A DNA stretch of 64,000 nucleotides, taken from contig JAPQWV010000002.1 of NCBI GenBank assembly GCA_027422505.1, forward strand, positions 28,126,501 to 28,190,500. The letters run 5' to 3'. The notes under the pieces are model-generated. The model did not search any database, was not told the DNA's origin, and saw only the letters and a program-made list of their open reading frames with translations. The DNA comes from Craterostigma plantagineum (Eukaryota; Streptophyta; Magnoliopsida; Lamiales; Linderniaceae). The position numbers and the translations under genes are program-made. Shown here piece by piece: positions 1-10,689 of the stretch. Positions within the stretch are counted from its first letter, which is position 1, and each line of letters starts with the position of its first letter.

Positions 1-934
1 TGGATCTTATATTTAGTTTCTATTTTTTGTCTTCAATTTGCGTTTGTTATAAAATTAATTAATGCAAAAAGTAAATTAAAAGGTTGTCTAATAAATTTGT
101 GCACATTAAATTAACTAAAAATCAAATAAAATAAAATAATGCCTACTTTTGCAATGAAAAACACTCAATGTCCATTTTGTAATTTAAACTTGGTAAGGTG
201 TCTACTTTTGTTACAAACTCATTATGTTGGCACTTTGACGACCTTGCGAAAGAACATGTTCTTCGAACTAATGAATAAACACACACAATGTTTGAATACA
301 CTTGACAAACACCATTATAACTCATCAAAATCTTTAATTTATTTTTTCGAAACGACAATTTAATATATAAGTAAAGATATGTCGCTAAATAGCTCAACAA
401 GCCTTCTAGAGACAATGAACTAAACAATATGGAAGAAACTCTCATCAAGAGAGAACTGAACACACCCAATAGAAAACAAAACCAGCGACAACAATATTCA
501 AAAGTTCAAGTAAGAAGAACTAAAGAACCTACTAATAATATGGCTATTAAACCTAGATCTACAGCTCATCACTTTCTGTTGTCATCAATCTTCAAATTTT
601 GTCTTCTCCAGTTAAAGCATTCTCACATTGAGAGAAGAAACTCCTGCAACGAGGATAACAAACTTCCAACTTGGGAGACTCATGGGGGAGGAGGGAGGTG
701 GTTGTTCTTGTTTCGGGTTCAGATAGAGGTGAGAGTTAGGGTTTCAAGAGTGAGAAAGTAATCGAATTATACAACTTTAATCTCCATAATCACAGCGGAA
801 ATTAAGTCTTTTATTAAAATTATATCCGCATTTTTTTTGTAAGTATTTACTATTCATATAGATTTTTCAAAAGTCAAAGATTTTCACCAGATTATACAAT
901 GAAATAATTATATACGTAACGATATCCACATCTA

Positions 935-958
935 ATATATATATATATATATATATAT
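935..958. repeat. (AT)n microsatellite, about 12 units
   Basis: An uninterrupted AT run. The matching run in copy 2 (35479-35522) has about 22 units, which accounts for most of the early change in offset between the copies. No gene is supported in 1-1045; the short ORFs there are AT-rich and unrecognised. Confidence 0.9.
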
Positions 959-1044
959 TTCCTTCATTTTCTTTTCTTTTTTTCTAAATCTAATTTATAT
1001 TGGGATGATACATATTAATTTCACAACAAAAAAAAAAACTAATT

Positions 1045-2150
1045 CTGTAGGGGTTGAGCGGTAATATTTCGGGTCTAGCGAAAGATTTATTTTGGACCCA
1101 CGATAATTTTATCTGGAGAATATAAAACCGAAATGACGCCGCTAAAGAACACGGGATATTTACGTGGTTCGGCCAATACCGTCTACCTCTACGGAGAGCA
1201 TCAGCTTTACTATATTGAGAATATTACACCGTACAAATTAATACTCGTGTTTAAACCCAAACTCGAGACCCCTTACCCATCCGGGTAATGTATTTGTACC
1301 TACTCCCAACTTCCTCTGTTAACTACACCCGCTCTCACCCTTATCGACCCTGATAAGTTTCCCTCTCAATATTTCTCTCTCTCACTGAATTCTTCTCACT
1401 TAATTGGAATGATAATAACTGAAGAATCCTTAGCTTATTTATAGATGTCTTCAGCGCTTCTGGACCGCTCGAAACTAGTGGCCAGAAATCCGCCGCGTCG
1501 CCCTTTAATATGAATCGTTCATTAATTTATTATATATATAAAGTAATATTTTATTATAATATTATTTTTTCTTTTTTCTTCGTCAGTGGGTGGCTGGATC
1601 CCATCAGTTCTCTCCCTCCAGCCTCATACAACATCTTTTCTCCAAGCACTCAGTCTGTTTGAGTAACCCGTTCGTAACTACCACGAACGTCAATTGGTCT
1701 TCCTTGTACCAGCTACACATATCCATTCAAGAATTCTGATCCTACCCACTTGATTCACCCGCGACCTATCCTATGTACAGCTGTCGAACCGACTCCACCC
1801 GTCGATTCTGAAGAGTGAACCGACTCTACCCGTCTTATTTGTACCTACTCCCAATTACCTCACTAAAGCTACACCCGCTCTCACCCTTATCGATCCTGAT
1901 AAGTTTCCCTCTTAATATTTCTCTCTGTCACTGAATTCATCTCACTTGATTTGTGTGATAAAACTGAAGAATCCTCAGCCTATTTATAGATGTCTTCAGC
2001 TCTTCTAGAGCGCTCAAGATCGGTGGCCAGGAATTCGCCGCGTATACGAACCGTTCATTAATTTATTATATATAATAACATTTTATTATAATATTATTTT
2101 CTTATTTTCTTCGTCGGTGGGCGGCTGGATTCCATCAATTTCCACATCAT
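1045..2150. repeat. Degraded transposon-like region with a ~300-bp direct repeat
   Basis: Two related blocks, about 1290-1600 and 1838-2145, share the order: a TTTGTACCTACTCCCAA start, a CACCCGCTCTCACCCTTATCGA segment split over the blocks, a TTATAGATGTCTTCAGC segment and a TCATTAATTTATTATATATA-like tail. They are roughly 85% alike by eye. The preceding stretch (1060-1290) includes ACGTGGTTCGGCCAA, a phrase common in plant repetitive DNA. No protein could be read. It may be part of a decayed element that ends at the CACTA-type terminus at 2267. Confidence 0.5.
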
Positions 2151-2154
2151 TCTA

Positions 2155-2267
2155 ACCCGCGATTTGCGACCGCAATTTAGCGACGGTCGGGTTCCGTCGC
2201 TAATCCGCTTTTTGCGACGGTTTTCCTACAGTCGTTGTCTGTCTCTAATCCATATTTTTTTGTAGTG
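2155..2267. mobile_element. CACTA-type transposon terminus
   Basis: The stretch ends in TTTTTTTGTAGTG, the reverse complement of the CACTACAAAAAAA ends typical of plant En/Spm (CACTA) elements. It is preceded by repeated GCGACGG / CCGTCGC motifs of the kind found as subterminal repeats in this superfamily. The matching left end was not found, so this is a terminus only. A copy lies at about 36716-36829. Confidence 0.6.
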
Positions 2268-2311
2268 TTACTCAAAACTCATTATTGAAAAAGATCTATG
2301 AATTAATTTAG

Positions 2312-2746
2312 CGGTAATCTATAGAAAAATACCCAAGTGGAAAATTTTTTTACACATAACTACCAATGTCAGAAAATTTTGTAGATAGATACCCGATTTA
2401 ATTTTACCAGTTTCTTTAGTCATATCGTACCTTCCTGTGTGTATATTGCGTACTACAACACGTTTATATAGGGTACCTAAATATAGGATACGTTGTACCT
2501 ACGGGCATGCCTGTGTGTTACACAGGGCGTACCTAAATATAACATACGTCATATCATTTTCTGTTATATAGGGTACCCAAATGTGTTGAGATAGGGTACC
2601 TAAATGTGTTGTTTGGTGTACTTTCGGGGATCGGGTACCTTTGTGCAAAAACTTTATTCTGTTAGGTACCTACATATAAAAAAATCCTGACTGGGGTACT
2701 AAATTACAAATTTTTTTCCAAATAGATACTTATGTGTAAAAATCCC
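2312..2746. mobile_element. GGTACC-rich Mutator-like MITE, member A (435 bp)
   Basis: It is flanked by the perfect 9-bp direct repeat TTAATTTAG (2303-2311 and 2747-2755). The ends are imperfect inverted repeats (CGGTAATCTATAG at the left; GGGATTTTTACACATAAG when the right end is reverse-complemented). The interior is a series of GGTACC / GTACC motifs. It shares sequence with 10690-11078 (opposite orientation) and 29535-29948. The 9-bp target duplications suggest Mutator-like mobilisation. It has no coding capacity. Confidence 0.8.
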
Positions 2747-3009
2747 TTAATTTAGTTAGATACTTACTAAATTATTGAATTAAGTGCAATGTCTTAAAAT
2801 GCAATGTCCTAAATACTAATTATTGAAAACTCATTATTAAATGCAATATCTTAAAAATATTTTATTAATAAAGTATTATTATGTAATTCAAGAGGAAAAA
2901 AATTTAGAGAAAGTAACTTTTACAAATTTTGTTATTTCATAAAATTAGAATGGGAAGTACTAAATTGTTAGTGGTGTAGACCCTATGAGAAAACATTGAC
3001 TACTGTATT

Positions 3010-3655
3010 GATTTTTTATAACAGGCTTGGACCGGCTAATTGTTGAACCGTCAACCATGGTTCTGAAACCGGGTTTTCGAACCGTACCGAAAATTTTAGT
3101 GGTTTAAGGTTTAGTGGTTTAACCGTTATTAAACCGAAATCAAACCGGTATAAAACCGGTACCCCTAGATTTAATAAATATACATTTTACGAATGAATTT
3201 ATCAAATAGCATCGAAATATACATGTTATTATTAATTTTTTTCAAAGTATAATTATATAAAAAATAGGGATAATAACTGAATAAAATAAATTGTGTTGTT
3301 AGTTAAAGTATTTTTCTAATATGATGTCAAATATTAAATTTAAAAATTTAGGGGTCAAAAACTAACAACAATAAAATGTTGGGTACATAATTTAATTATA
3401 AAATAAAGTTAGAAAAGGGCTGGTATTGATTCGAACCCATACCAATTAAATTTCCTACCAAAGCTTTTACCACCAGAGCAAGCCCATTTACAGTTTTTCT
3501 CAGTTGGGTAGTTGTTTAAGATTTTGGTTTTTTTTTTCTTTTTTTAATTAAAACTTAGACCGGACCGGGACTGAACCGGATTGCCGACCGGTTCGCCGGT
3601 TTCCGGCCGGAACCGGCCGTCCGGTCTTAAAAACCTTGCCGTCAACGTTATAAAC
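3010..3655. mobile_element. ACCGG-rich repeat element with an embedded tRNA-like sequence
   Basis: Both ends are rich in ACCGG/CCGGT motifs (3025-3165 and 3555-3630) around an AT-rich core, as in non-autonomous hAT-like elements. Exact termini and a target duplication could not be fixed. On the minus strand 3420-3487 begins GGGCTTGCTCTGGTGGTAAA and contains GGGTTCGAATC, an RNA-polymerase-III B-box-like motif. Only weak cloverleaf pairing is visible, so it is not called a tRNA gene. Confidence 0.45.
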
Positions 3656-3887
3656 ATATAAGTTTCGGACCAGGTCAAGAAAAAGAATTTTACCAGCCAA
3701 AGAATTATGGAATACGACCTCAAAAATTTCGTTACATCACAAGGCTTGCAACAACAGAAAGAATAACAATATTATCATTTCAATCAACTTGTGTAAACTC
3801 TCAATCAAACAATAAAAGAATATCTATCCCGGAAAAAAGAAATCAAAAAAGAAACATCACGTAATTCTTAAAACCCTTCATAGATTT

Positions 3888-4127
3888 TTAGGAACAAATA
3901 GTTAAAACAATGAAGTCTGCCTTATCAATAATGTTCTTCTTGGCACCACCACCGGCGACTTCAGATCTGCGGCGACCCATGGCTTCTCCCGCCGCCGCGT
4001 CCCTGGCGGCGCCGCCGTCGTTTTCGGCCGGAGGATGGTAGTACAAGCGGGCGGTTTGAGGGCAGTGCGAGTGAAATCTGCAGGCCATTCTCACTCCTAC
4101 GTCCAATAGTTCTATGTATCTTCCCAT
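3888..4127 (-). CDS. Small conserved plant protein of unknown function, 79 aa
   Basis: The minus-strand ORF begins [20 protein letters not shown] and continues [13 protein letters not shown] recognise this N-terminus as typical of a family of small uncharacterised plant proteins; that is recall, not a search result. After it comes a low-complexity Ala/Gly/Asp stretch and a C-terminus ending in [11 protein letters not shown], probably the counterpart of the DFIL-type tail of relatives. No signal peptide, membrane span or known catalytic motif is seen. The start chosen is the first ATG opening the conserved block. About 165 bp upstream is a TATA-like ATAAATAC on the minus strand, followed by a CT-rich leader, which suits a normal transcription unit. 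The copy in the second repeat has a frameshift in the GC-rich stretch. A spurious ORF remains possible. Confidence 0.6.
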   Translation of the reverse strand: MGRYIELLDVGVRMACRFHSHCPQTARLYYHPPAENDGGAARDAAAGEAMGRRRSEVAGGGAKKNIIDKADFIVLTICS

Positions 4128-4290
4128 CGCCTTTTTTGTATATCTGAGGAATCAAATGAAAGAAAAGAAATGGGTTTTTCTTTTTTCTTTCTTGATGAAG
4201 AGCAAAAAAAAATTTAAAGAGTGGCAGATTTTTAATAAATTAGAAGGCGTCGCAAGGGTGTTTTGAGAGAGAAAGAGTGTGGTGTGGTGT

Positions 4291-4300
4291 GTGTATTTAT
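4291..4300 (-). promoter_or_regulatory. TATA-like box of the small conserved gene
   Basis: On the minus strand the sequence reads ATAAATAC, followed downstream by CACACACA and a CTTTCTCTCTC-rich leader before the ATG at 4127. The spacing is plausible for a plant promoter with a leader of about 130 nt. Motif evidence only. Confidence 0.35.
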
Positions 4301-4501
4301 TGAGATGAAATATTGGGGTTCTTTGACTTTGACTGTGTAAAAATGGCTCATCCCTTTCTAGGCGCTTTCTTTTCCACGCGGAAAAATGTTTGTCCGTTGA
4401 ACGAACATAGTCTGATAGGCAAGTTACAGCTATGCCCCTCATAAATTTATTGTTGACGAGCGGGTGCTCTAACCTCTAAGGAAGGGTAGGTGTTAATATG
4501 G

Positions 4502-5556
4502 TAAGCATTTCCAACCACACAATAATACAACAGTTGCTACAATGTTTTCACTTCACCCATAGACTCTATTTTTTACCATAATTCTTACTCCAACTCATTA
4601 ACTTTATTCTTATATATTCTATCATAATTAACTTATTAAACTTTATATTATAAAGAATAAAAAATATTATATTATAGTTATTAATTTTTAAACCAATTAT
4701 ATATATATCATATTGTTTAATTATAATTTTACATAAAAGGACAATAAAAAAATTAAGTTATTTTTACTTTCTTGTTATAAGAAAATATCAAATATTTCAA
4801 AAATAAATAAAATATTTTTTATTAAATAAAATAAAAATAACTAGAAACTACAACTCTATTATTTGTTGAAAATTGTGTGTACTAGAATTAGAGTTTTTCT
4901 GCTAAGAACATCTCCAACGAGTACTTTATTTTTGTGTAAAACACAAAAATAGAGTACGTTCTACTCCAAACTGTATATTTAACACTAATATTGTGTTAAT
5001 GAGCATACAAAATCTAGTTGTAGAATACGCACAATTTTCAACACAAAAATAAAGTTGTAGTTTATATTTATGTATATTTTATTTAATAATAGTTTTAAAA
5101 TTTGATAATTCTTATAATAATAAAAGTACAAATACTTAGTTTTTTTATTTATTGATATTTCCTTTTAATTTAGTAAAATATAGTTAAATAATAATAGGGA
5201 TAATATGCTACTTATACAATTTATTTAATTTTAAATATTAATAATTATAATATATGACTTTTTAATTATTATAGTATAACGTTTAATAAGTCAATTACGA
5301 TAGTAATAAATATGATTTGAGGTTCAGTGTAAAATAGACTTAATGGGTTGAGGTAAAAAATTAGTGTCGAAAATAGATTTTATGAGTTGGAGTAAAAGCA
5401 CTACATCAACTGTATTATTTCGTAAAATGAACTGTATTTTTATGCTGTGGATTGGATACACTCTAACAAAAAATTAGTGTTAAATATAAAGTCACACTGG
5501 CATAGAGACGTACTCATGTTTTACATAAAAAAATAAAGTATACTTGGAGATGCTCT
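4502..5556. mobile_element. Foldback (inverted-repeat) MITE-like element, ~1.05 kb
   Basis: The two halves are diverged inverted copies. The left end GTAAGCATTTCCAACC pairs with the right end, which reads AGAGCATCTCCAAG on the minus strand. Left-arm phrases such as CTCCAACTCATTAAC (4590s) and ATTTGTTGAAAATTGTGTGT (4861-4880) recur inverted near 5380-5400 and 5030-5045. An inner end-like motif GAACATCTCCAACGAG occurs at 4906. No clear target duplication and no coding sequence were found. It could fold into a long hairpin. Confidence 0.6.
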
Positions 5557-6097
5557 ATGTTTAGTAATTAATTTGTGGGTGAGAGAAAAAGGGACGACAA
5601 TGGGACATTGTGATTAAATTAGGGAGTTACTATTTACCGCCCCCTTTTTACTAGTCACCGTCCCTTAAATGGCTGAAAAAAGGATGTTTTTGCCCTTATG
5701 ATATTTAAATCAATTTAAAAAGAAAAAACTAACTAAATATATAATTCTGGTTTGAAATACCGAAAACTACATACACAAATAAATTCGAACGATCGATCGA
5801 TAAGGAAATTCGAACGAAAGTTTCGACCGGGCTGTGCACGGGCCGAACTGAAATTTCGGTCGGGCCGTGCGGGCCGAACAATAATTTCGCCCGCATAGGC
5901 CCGACCGAAATTCCAGTTCGGCCCGCATAGGCCCGACCGAAATTCCAGTTCGGCCCGTGCACAGGCCCGACCGAAATTCCAGTTCGGCCCGCATCGGCCC
6001 GGTCGACAGTTCGGCCCACCAGACCCGATTAATTTTCACTTTTTCGTTTATTTTTTATTTTTTATTGTAATTTATAAAAACTCAACATATATTAGTA

Positions 6098-6163
6098 GTA
6101 TTTAGGGATTGAACCCATGACCTCTACTTGATAAAGAAAGTACTTATCCATTGGACTACATAA
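6098..6163 (-). other. tRNA-like sequence inside the TIR element
   Basis: On the minus strand it contains TAGTCCAATGGATAAGTA (A-box-like, resembling tRNA-Arg D arms) and, 28 nt later, GGGTTCAATCCC (B-box-like). An anticodon-type hairpin TACTT...AAGTA lies between. Acceptor pairing is not convincing. It is probably a tRNA-derived relic rather than a functional tRNA. Confidence 0.4.
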
Positions 6164-6319
6164 CTTTTTATTAACAATTATGACATATATATAAATATAT
6201 AACGAAAAAATAACCGGGACGGGTTTCGGGTCGGGGATCGGGCCGGGTTGGCTGGACCCGAGACCCGACCTGGACCCGGCCGGGTTGAGTCTTTTAGGAC
6301 CCGTAATATTACAAAATAA

Positions 6320-6690
6320 TTATAAAAAAATTAATAATACAAAATAGTAATAATTTAATAATCTAATTAAGTAATCCAATTAAATAATCTAATTAAATAA
6401 TGCAATTAAATAATCGAATTAAATAATACAAAATAATCCAATTAAATAATCTAATTAAATAATAACAATTAAATAATCTAATTAAATAATCCAATTAATA
6501 ATCTAATTAAATAATCCAATTAATAATCTAATTAAATAATCCAATTAAATAATCTAATTAAATAATCCAATTAAATAATACAAAATAATTCAATTAAATA
6601 ATCTAATTAAATAATCCAATTAAATAATCTAATTAAATAATCCAATTAAATAATCTAATTAAATAATTTAATTAAATAATCGAATTAAAA
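6320..6690. repeat. AATTAAATAATC minisatellite
   Basis: About 25 tandem, slightly variable 13-14-bp units of the type AATTAAATAATCY, forming the AT-rich centre of the TIR element. The second copy has the same array at about 40875-41245. Confidence 0.85.
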
Positions 6691-7628
6691 AATATATATA
6701 TACATAGCCAAAGAGAAATTTCGGCCACTATAGGTGCCGGCCGAAAATTTTTTTCGGCCCGGGCGGATCCGACCGAAATGAATTTTCGGTCATAACAGTT
6801 CCGACCGAAACATAATTTCGGTCGGAGCAGTCAGGACCGGAACACAATTTCGGTCGGGAACATCACAGCCGAAATGTTTTTTCGGCCTCTTCAAGGTACG
6901 ACCGAAATACTGTTTCGGTCCTACCTTGATGTGGTCGAAATTATTTTTCGGTCCGACCCGAAAAGATGAGATTGTTTTTCGGTCGGGACTTTTTTCGCGC
7001 GTGATCGAATCAAGTTCGATAATTCACATTCGTACGAACGAATTTTACGTTAATTTGTTTTGTTTTGTTTGAGTCTGATTTGAATGTTTGATTGCGATTT
7101 GAACGTTTTTTTTTGTTTTGTTTGAGTCTGATTTGAATGTTTAATTGCTATATGAAAATTGTTGTCTGGAAAAGGACTTTAAATAAAAAATTTATTTCAA
7201 AAGGGCAATTTTGTCTTTTTTCAGCCCTTTAGGGGGCGGTGACTAGGAAAAAGGGGGCGGTGAATAGCAATCCAGTTAAATTATTCTTTGGGGTAGTTTT
7301 TATTTTCTTAATACGAGTGGAAGCCGTATAAAACGTCAAGTAGCCTTTGACTTTAAATTGCAAGTGTTTGGTAGCCTGAAAAACGTTTAAAGAGCCAAGA
7401 CTAAATATTCATTTATTATAGTTAGTGGTGCGAAGAGATCGAAGGAACAATTGGGCGTCTAAGTTATCTTATTAATGATTTTGGTATTTTTGGTTTTTGT
7501 ACTTTGTATTTTCTCCCACTTTTAACCGTCATGAAATCTTCACCTAGCACTTCTAATCAAACATATGCCCGCGCGCTTGGTTAATACAGCTTAGGCTAAG
7601 ATTATACAGCCTAAGATTACATATAGGG

Positions 7629-8070
7629 TAGGGTTGTCAACGGGGCGGGTTCGGGGCGGAGATCCAATCCCCGTCCCCTCCCCGCGAGGCAAAGGGGGAC
7701 GAAATCGTCCCCGTCCCTGCTGAGATCCCGCCCCGCGCCGCCCCATCCTAATTTTATAAAAAAAAATTATTATGTTATTTAATCTATATTTTAATATTGT
7801 TTATATTATTTAAACTATATTTTGATATTATTTTTATTATTTAAACAACATTTTAATCACATTTATACTATTTTAATATTATCCAAAGTATATTTTATAT
7901 TATTTATCTTATAAAAATATTAATTGAATATAATATATATTTTATAAGTATCGGGACGGGACGGGGATATCCGCCGGAAAAAATTTCCCCTCGTCCCCGC
8001 CCCGCAGGGGCAGAATAGCGGGGATTTTCCGCCCCGTTTGGGGCGGATCCCCGCCCCATTGACAACCCTA
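7629..8070. mobile_element. hAT-type MITE (TAGGGTTGTCAA ends), 442 bp
   Basis: The ends TAGGGTTGTCAACGGGGCGG and TAGGGTTGTCAATGGGGCGG (right end reverse-complemented) are near-perfect inverted repeats. The flanks ATATAGGG and ATCTAGGG form an 8-bp target duplication with one mismatch, as expected for hAT. GC-rich arms surround an AT-rich core. No ORF is supported. The right-hand target copy overlaps the TAGGG end of the next element. Confidence 0.8.
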
Positions 8071-8073
8071 ATC

Positions 8074-8243
8074 TAGGGATGGCAATGGGGCGGGCCCGCA
8101 CCTAATGAAGCGGTTTTGGGGCGGGGGTCCCAAAAGCCTCAACCTTGTCGGGTCTTGCTAACCCCGCCTGGAGACCCGACCCGAGATCCGCCCCAATATA
8201 TATTTTATATACAAATTTATTTTATTTACTTTTATTATAGATC

Positions 8244-8274
<31 letters not shown>

Positions 8275-9075
8275 GAGAGAGAGAGGTTGGAGTTTTTTTT
8301 TTTGGAGAAGTGTTGGAGAGAAGTGTTGGAGTTATTAATAAAAAGCTTTGAGGTTTTGTAGATGAATTTCTATATAAAATGTTATAGGTCATGGGTAGGG
8401 GTGTAAACGAGCCGAGCTGCTCGCGAGCTGCTCGCGAACAGCTCGGTCAAAGCTTGACTCGAGCTCGGTCAAAATCGAGCTCGAGCCGAGCTCGAGCTGG
8501 CTTGTTAATAATCGAGCCGAGCTTCGAGCCTATCATATCTGGGCTCGAGGCTCGTCGAGCTCTTATCGAGCCGATATTTTTAATTTTTAATATATTAAAT
8601 ATTTAATATTTTATATTAAAATACGTATTTTATTTAATAATATATATCGAACTCGAGCTCGAGCCCGAATTCGAGCTCAAATACCCCGGCTTATCGAGCT
8701 TATCGAGCCGAGCCGAGCTTTCATGTATTTAACCGAGCCGAGCTCGAGCCGAAAATTTTCGAGCTCGACCGAGCTCGAGCCGAGCTCGAGCCCAATAAAG
8801 CTTAATCGAGCCGAGCTCGAGCTGGGCCATGTTCGGGCTCGACTCGGCTCTTTTTCACCCCTAGTCATGGGTTTCAACTCCAAGTACCACAATGTTTTGG
8901 ATTTTTTCCCATTTTAAAAAAAATTGATTAAAAAATTTTAAAAAAAAAGAAAAGAAAAAATAACACGAAGCGGGTCCAAACCTTAGGCGGGGGGCCGAGC
9001 CTCGGGTCCAACATAAATTAAACGGGGCAGGTCTCGGGTCCTGCCAAACCCCCTTCAGACCTGCCCCGCTGTCAT
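8074..9075. mobile_element. Outer hAT-like element, interrupted by a second insertion
   Basis: It begins TAGGGATGGCAATGGGGCGG, a common plant hAT-MITE end. A degenerate inverted counterpart (CCTGCCCCGCTGTCATAAC) occurs near 9060-9078. The ends GGGTC and CCCGA-rich arms are compatible with one element later split by the insertion at 8396-8863. The right border is approximate. An (AT)n run lies at about 8239-8265. Confidence 0.5.
8396..8863. mobile_element. hAT-type MITE rich in GAGCTCGAGCC, nested
   Basis: It starts TAGGGGTGTAAACGAGCCGA and ends CGGCTCTTTTTCACCCCTA. The perfect 8-bp target duplication GTCATGGG flanks it (8388-8395 and 8864-8871). The arms consist of many GAGCTCGAGCC-type units around an AT-rich core. 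It is inserted in the hAT-like element 8074-9075, so it is the younger of the two. No coding capacity. Confidence 0.85.
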
Positions 9076-9200
9076 AACAATTACATCGTCACTTCTTTAG
9101 AGGTACGTATAGTCGTTTCGTTCTCGCAAAGATTGTGTAATTGAGAGCGAATTTGTTCATTGGTTTGTGCCTTTAGAATATAATATTCATGTTATTTTGG

Positions 9201-10077
9201 AGTTAATTACAAAAGTAGGCATCTTTCCAACCTTCAATAACAAAAATAAGCACTTTGTGTATTGTATTACCAAAATAGACATTCTTATATTTTATTTTCT
9301 TTTTGTGAATTAATTATATTATGTGCACAAGTTTATTACATAAATAGGCAGTCTTTTAATTTATCTTTTTGTATGAATTAATTTTATAATATACAAAATT
9401 AAAGACAAATAGAATTAAATGATTCATAAAAATAAATAGAAGACGATACACGATCCACACAAATAAAAGAAAGATAATGCACAATTCGAAAAAAAACCAT
9501 CGTAATCACTTCAAAAATTTTGCTCCATGTTTCTAAACAAAGTTTTGTTCCATGTTAATTTTATAACCCAACAAAGTAGATCAATTTTTGGCGAAATCGG
9601 ATCAATATCGATTTTTTGTCGTGAATAAGTAAAACCAACACACAGAAAATTTAAAAAAATTAAGAAAAATCAAGGAGCCGAAAATATTTATATATCAATG
9701 TGGTTCCAAATAGTTGCATGCAAATAAAAAAAATTGAATAGATTTAATGTTATTTATATATTTATAAAAAAAATTGTTGGTTTCCGGCGAACCAAAAAAT
9801 TTCTTTTATGAAACTTAGAAGCCAAATACCGAATTAAAAATACGATTCTATAATCGATTTAAACGATTTCGGCATCGGTTCGATTCCATTAATTGAACTA
9901 TGAAGAATCCTATAATTTATAAATTTAATTTAAGTATTAAATAAATCAGAAATATATCACCATAAAAAATTATGAAAATAAATTATTAAAAAATTGTGCC
10001 TATTTTTGTAACAATTAACACACAGTGCCTATTTTTATAAATAACTATTAGAAAGTGCCTACAAATGTAAAACACCC
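9201..10077. mobile_element. Mutator-like MITE, ~877 bp
   Basis: Inverted repeats of about 80 bp (roughly 70% alike) contain phrases such as GTAGGCA, AAAAATAAGCAC and ACCAAAATAG, each matched on the opposite strand at the right end. The flanks are GTTATTTTGG and GTTATTTGG, a target duplication of 9-10 bp with one slipped T. No ORF is supported. Confidence 0.65.
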
Positions 10078-10367
10078 GTTATTTGGTGTAATGGAGCCTT
10101 TTAAGTTGTGTTATTATTGCTCCCACTTCATGTCCCATTTAATCATAGGGGTTGGATTTTTTATTTAGTGGCTCACAAATTTGGTCATTTATTATTAATT
10201 ATTTTAATTTCATATTCCACCAAATCATAACATCATTGATATTCATGTGGTTTATATGATAAAAACATATAAACGTCACCGATTTATTCTTTGTTTTATA
10301 ACGATCAAAATATCCACATTTTATATTTTCAATAATAATATGAATCATTACTTTTTAAAATTATATA

Positions 10368-10609
10368 CTCCCTCCGTCCCGCTAACTTTATCACATTTTT
10401 CCATTTCGTGCGTCCCACTAACTTTATCACGTTTCCTTTTTGGGTAAAAATCTATCACAAACAATCAATAGAATAATATTAAATATTCTTAAAAGACGTG
10501 TCAAGATATACACTTTTTTACCTTTTAATTGTACTATATTATTATAGTAATAGAACCTTAATATCCGTGCCGACCAAGAAATGTGATAAAAATGGTGGGA
10601 CGGAGGGAG
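10368..10609. mobile_element. Stowaway MITE (Tc1/mariner), 242 bp
   Basis: Both ends are CTCCCTCCGTCCC in inverted orientation, followed by related TTTATCACA-type sequence, and are flanked by the TA target duplication (10366-10367 and 10610-10611). This is the classical Stowaway signature. Confidence 0.93.
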
Positions 10610-10689
10610 TATTATAGAACATATAGTGAGACACCGTAAGTGATGGACTTCAAGTGGTTCATGGGCCTGTTTACGTAAGATATTATTAA

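Larger units (their letters stand above)
5622..7275. mobile_element. Non-autonomous TIR element, 1.65 kb, with internal repeat arrays
   Basis: The ends GGGAGTTACTATTTACCG and (reverse-complemented) CTGGATTGCTATTCACCG open inverted repeats of about 90 bp that continue through CACCGCCCCC and GGGCTGAAAAAAG. The flanks share the 8-bp direct repeat TTAAATTA (5614-5621 and 7276-7283), suggesting hAT or a related family. Inside are GGCCCGACCGAAATTCCAG units (5820-6010), a minus-strand tRNA-like sequence (6098-6163), an AATTAAATAATC array (6320-6690) and a run of TTTCGGTC/GACCGAAA mini-palindromes (6715-6990). No protein is encoded. Confidence 0.75.

Noticed and set aside
139..761. Overlapping ORFs of 74-110 codons on both strands
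   Set aside because: AT-rich, no recognisable domain, and they overlap each other. Their presence in copy 2 only reflects the duplication.
3420..3487. Possible functional tRNA gene on the minus strand
   Set aside because: B-box-like motif present but cloverleaf arms and acceptor pairing are poor, and it lies within a repeat element.
6320..6690. Regularly spaced repeat resembling a CRISPR array
   Set aside because: Units are contiguous AT-rich tandem repeats without spacers, in a plant nuclear context with no cas genes.
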